This document shows positions 30,635 to 32,189 of a stretch of DNA of 32,189 nt, piece by piece; position 1 is the stretch's first letter; each line of letters begins with the position of its first letter. This DNA comes from Candidatus Scatomorpha intestinavium. GTDB taxonomy: Bacteria; Bacillota; Clostridia; Oscillospirales; Oscillospiraceae. The notes below the pieces were generated by a model that saw only the letters and a program-made list of their open reading frames with translations, did not search any database and was not told where the DNA came from. The position numbers and the translations under genes were made by a program. The stretch lies in contig DVGA01000036.1 in the NCBI GenBank assembly GCA_018712985.1, forward strand, positions 1 through 32,189, given 5' to 3'.

Positions 30635-31087
30635 GCGTCCGGGAATTGGGCGCATTTGTTTTTGCAAAACGGCCTGCAAGTCAAAGTGCTTCTGCCATTT
30701 GAGATTGTTGAGCAGCAGTTAAATGTCAATTCAAAATGAATAACGGCTTCTTTCCCGGAAACGCTCCTGCCCCAATAAGCTCGCACGCTCCTGCAGAAAA
30801 TCAGGCAGGTTGACCGCTACGAAGAAAGCAGCCCGTTTTCGCTCAGCTTCTATTAGATAATATACATCACAATATTACCAAAATCCCGTTTTTTGAAGAA
30901 ATAATCGCCGCAAATACTCGTGAAGATTCTTAAAAATGCGGAATTTTAATACGATAAAAAGCTGCCCGTTTTTCACTTTATAATGCCTAAAAAAGTGGCA
31001 GATTATTGACAAAAAGCGAAAACAATAGTTGTATATGGAGTATAAAAATTATGAAAATTGCTCCAAACCTTGGAAAGGAAACCTGCT
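30635..31087. other. AT-rich gap without a gene
   Basis: About 450 bases with no supported gene. Base composition is far more AT-rich than in the preceding 30 kb. It holds a candidate TATAAT (30979-30984), arms CACTTT (30974-30979) and AAAGTG (30993-30998) around it, and a perfect TTGACA at 31006-31011 without a good -10 at normal spacing. These are probably control sites for the regulator that follows. Confidence 0.6.
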
Positions 31088-32158
31088 GTGCTTCGCTATA
31101 AAGAAATCAAGCTCATGCTACTTCAGAAGATATCTCGAATGAGCCCGCTTGACAAACTTCCGTCGCGGCTGGTGCTCTGCAAAGAACTGGATACTACCCG
31201 GTCAACATTGGATAAAGCTATCAAAGAGCTGGAAAGCGAGGGCATTCTTTTCTGCCGCGACGGCAGCGGCACATACGTGGCCGCGCCTGCGGGATATGAC
31301 AGAAAAAGGCCGGAAAACTGGGGCATCATAGTGCCTGATGTCAATGAAAGTATATACGCAGAACTTGTCCGCGGCGTGGAAGACGTTGCCCAGCAAATGA
31401 ATGCGAATCTTATTCTCTGCAATTTTGATCATGACCCCCTAAAGCAAGAACAGTACATCCGCAGGCTGATCTTAACCGGCGTAACCGGTGTAATTATTGT
31501 CCCGGTGATCCGCAAGGACAGCAATGAGGCTCGGCAGCTTTACTCCATACTTACGGACACTGAGAAGCCAATAGTTTTTTGCAATATGCAGGTCGAGGGT
31601 GTGCAGGCCCCTGTAGTCATGTCCAACGGCTTTTTTGGCGGATATCTCGCTACCAGGCATTTAATCGACCGCGGCTACAGACACATAGCATACCTCGCCA
31701 AATACAGATATCGAACAAGCGAGGAACGCTGTCAGGGCTATTTAACTGCTCTTTTGGAAAACGGGCTGGAGATCAATCGGCACCTGATTGTCCTTGATGA
31801 TGAAAACAGCGATCCGCCAGGGTATTACGGAATGCTGAAGCTGCTCAAAAGCGGAGCTCCGTTGGATGCGGTATTTTGTTTCAATGATTACCTCATTGAA
31901 GGCGTATATAGGGCCCTGGAGGAAAACCAGCTTCGCATCTCCGACGATGTCGGCGTGATAGGCTATGACAACACCGGCATATGTAAGCGCCTGAAGCCGG
32001 AAGCCGCTTCTGTATCTTACCCGAGCGCGGCCATCGGTCAGGCTGCTGCCAGGCTTCTAAAGAAAATTATAAGCGGCGAGCCCATATCTGAGTTCCCATA
32101 TTACCTTTTTCAACCCGCCATTGTGGCGCGGGACAGCTGCCGCGGACCCGTTCTGTAA
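31088..32158 (+). CDS. GntR-LacI hybrid transcriptional regulator
   Basis: A 356-residue protein. A GntR-type winged helix (about 3-65; LPSRLVLCKELDTTRSTLDKA partly, and DGSGTYVA as the wing) is followed by a LacI/periplasmic-binding-like sugar-binding domain at about 78-350 (WGIIVPDVNESIYAELVRG, GVTGVIIVP, GYDNTG). This is the AraR-type layout, usually repressors of sugar-use genes. The start is taken as GTG 31088, with AAAGGAA about eight bases upstream; TTG 31058 in frame is an alternative. Codon use is less GC-rich than in the other genes here. Its targets probably lie beyond the window. Confidence 0.9.
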   Translation: MLRYKEIKLMLLQKISRMSPLDKLPSRLVLCKELDTTRSTLDKAIKELESEGILFCRDGSGTYVAAPAGYDRKRPENWGIIVPDVNESIYAELVRGVEDVAQQMNANLILCNFDHDPLKQEQYIRRLILTGVTGVIIVPVIRKDSNEARQLYSILTDTEKPIVFCNMQVEGVQAPVVMSNGFFGGYLATRHLIDRGYRHIAYLAKYRYRTSEERCQGYLTALLENGLEINRHLIVLDDENSDPPGYYGMLKLLKSGAPLDAVFCFNDYLIEGVYRALEENQLRISDDVGVIGYDNTGICKRLKPEAASVSYPSAAIGQAAARLLKKIISGEPISEFPYYLFQPAIVARDSCRGPVL

Positions 32159-32161
32159 CTT

Positions 32162-32183
32162 TGCAGCTTGGAGTAAAGCTGCA
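32162..32183 (+). terminator. Possible terminator stem at window end
   Basis: A perfect 8-bp stem, TGCAGCTT with AAGCTGCA, right after the last stop codon. The window ends before any T-run could be seen. Confidence 0.35.
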
Positions 32184-32189
32184 GAAAAT

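Noticed and set aside
28768-30786. Long minus-strand open frame across the CBS-PPase
   Set aside because: Antisense to a gene with intact pyrophosphatase motifs; no start signal or domain of its own.
30650-30786. Short minus-strand reading frame as a gene remnant
   Set aside because: No recognisable protein family, no ribosome-binding site, and it overlaps the AT-rich control region.

Overview
The window looks like chromosomal DNA of a high-GC, low-copy-repeat Gram-positive bacterium, most likely a gut-type member of the Clostridia (Oscillospirales/Christensenellales-like). The evidence is indirect: an FHA-SEDS plus penicillin-binding-protein cell-wall pair, a Rex redox repressor, an ECF sigma factor with a zinc-binding anti-sigma factor, SLH-domain and lipobox proteins, a CBS/DRTGG-containing family II pyrophosphatase, strong Shine-Dalgarno sites (GGAGG), GTG and TTG starts, and no sign of outer-membrane genes. 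Isoleucine is often encoded by ATA despite the high GC. No phage, insertion sequence, CRISPR array or rRNA was seen.

Layout. 1-516: a terminator and a hairpin-rich non-coding stretch with a ~100-nt inverted repeat. 517-3572 (-): FHA-SEDS glycosyltransferase and its transpeptidase partner. 3679-3729: two divergent promoters whose -35 boxes overlap. 3877-6002 (+): lipoprotein, ZIP metal transporter, SGNH hydrolase, then a terminator. 6046-6312: hairpin cluster. 12832-6313 (-): mnmE, a GNAT acetyltransferase, a membrane-anchored MutS-like ATPase, a small lipoprotein and a domain-swapped GH3 glycosidase, all tightly packed. 14619-12910 (-): rex and an SLH protein, from a rex promoter overlapped by a palindrome. 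18718-14813 (-): trmB, exonuclease III, dus, ECF sigma factor and anti-sigma factor, ending in a terminator. 18833-18908 (+): tRNA-Pro(UGG). 19967-19170 (-): MerR-type regulator, divergent from a membrane diguanylate cyclase and a GNAT protein (20136-22325, +). 28018-22376 (-): a five-gene catabolic-looking operon (APC permease, class V PLP enzyme, S10-like serine peptidase, amidohydrolase, RidA-like protein), preceded by an FCD-GntR regulator gene. 28954-30570 (+): CBS-PPase. From about 30635 the base composition becomes clearly more AT-rich, and the window ends with a GntR/LacI hybrid regulator.

How the genes work together. The most interesting unit is 22376-28777. Its permease imports an amino-acid-like compound; a cytoplasmic S10-like hydrolase and a metal-dependent amidohydrolase could cleave it, a fold-type I PLP enzyme could transform the released amino acid, and the RidA-like protein could clear reactive enamine/imine products. 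A strong promoter (TTGACA-17-TATCAT) is followed by a 27-bp near-perfect palindrome, and the neighbouring GntR protein is the obvious candidate to bind it. The substrate cannot be told from sequence. Other points of interest are the resemblance between the anti-sigma factor's outer domain and the small lipoprotein at 8731-9138, and several palindromes sitting on regulator promoters.
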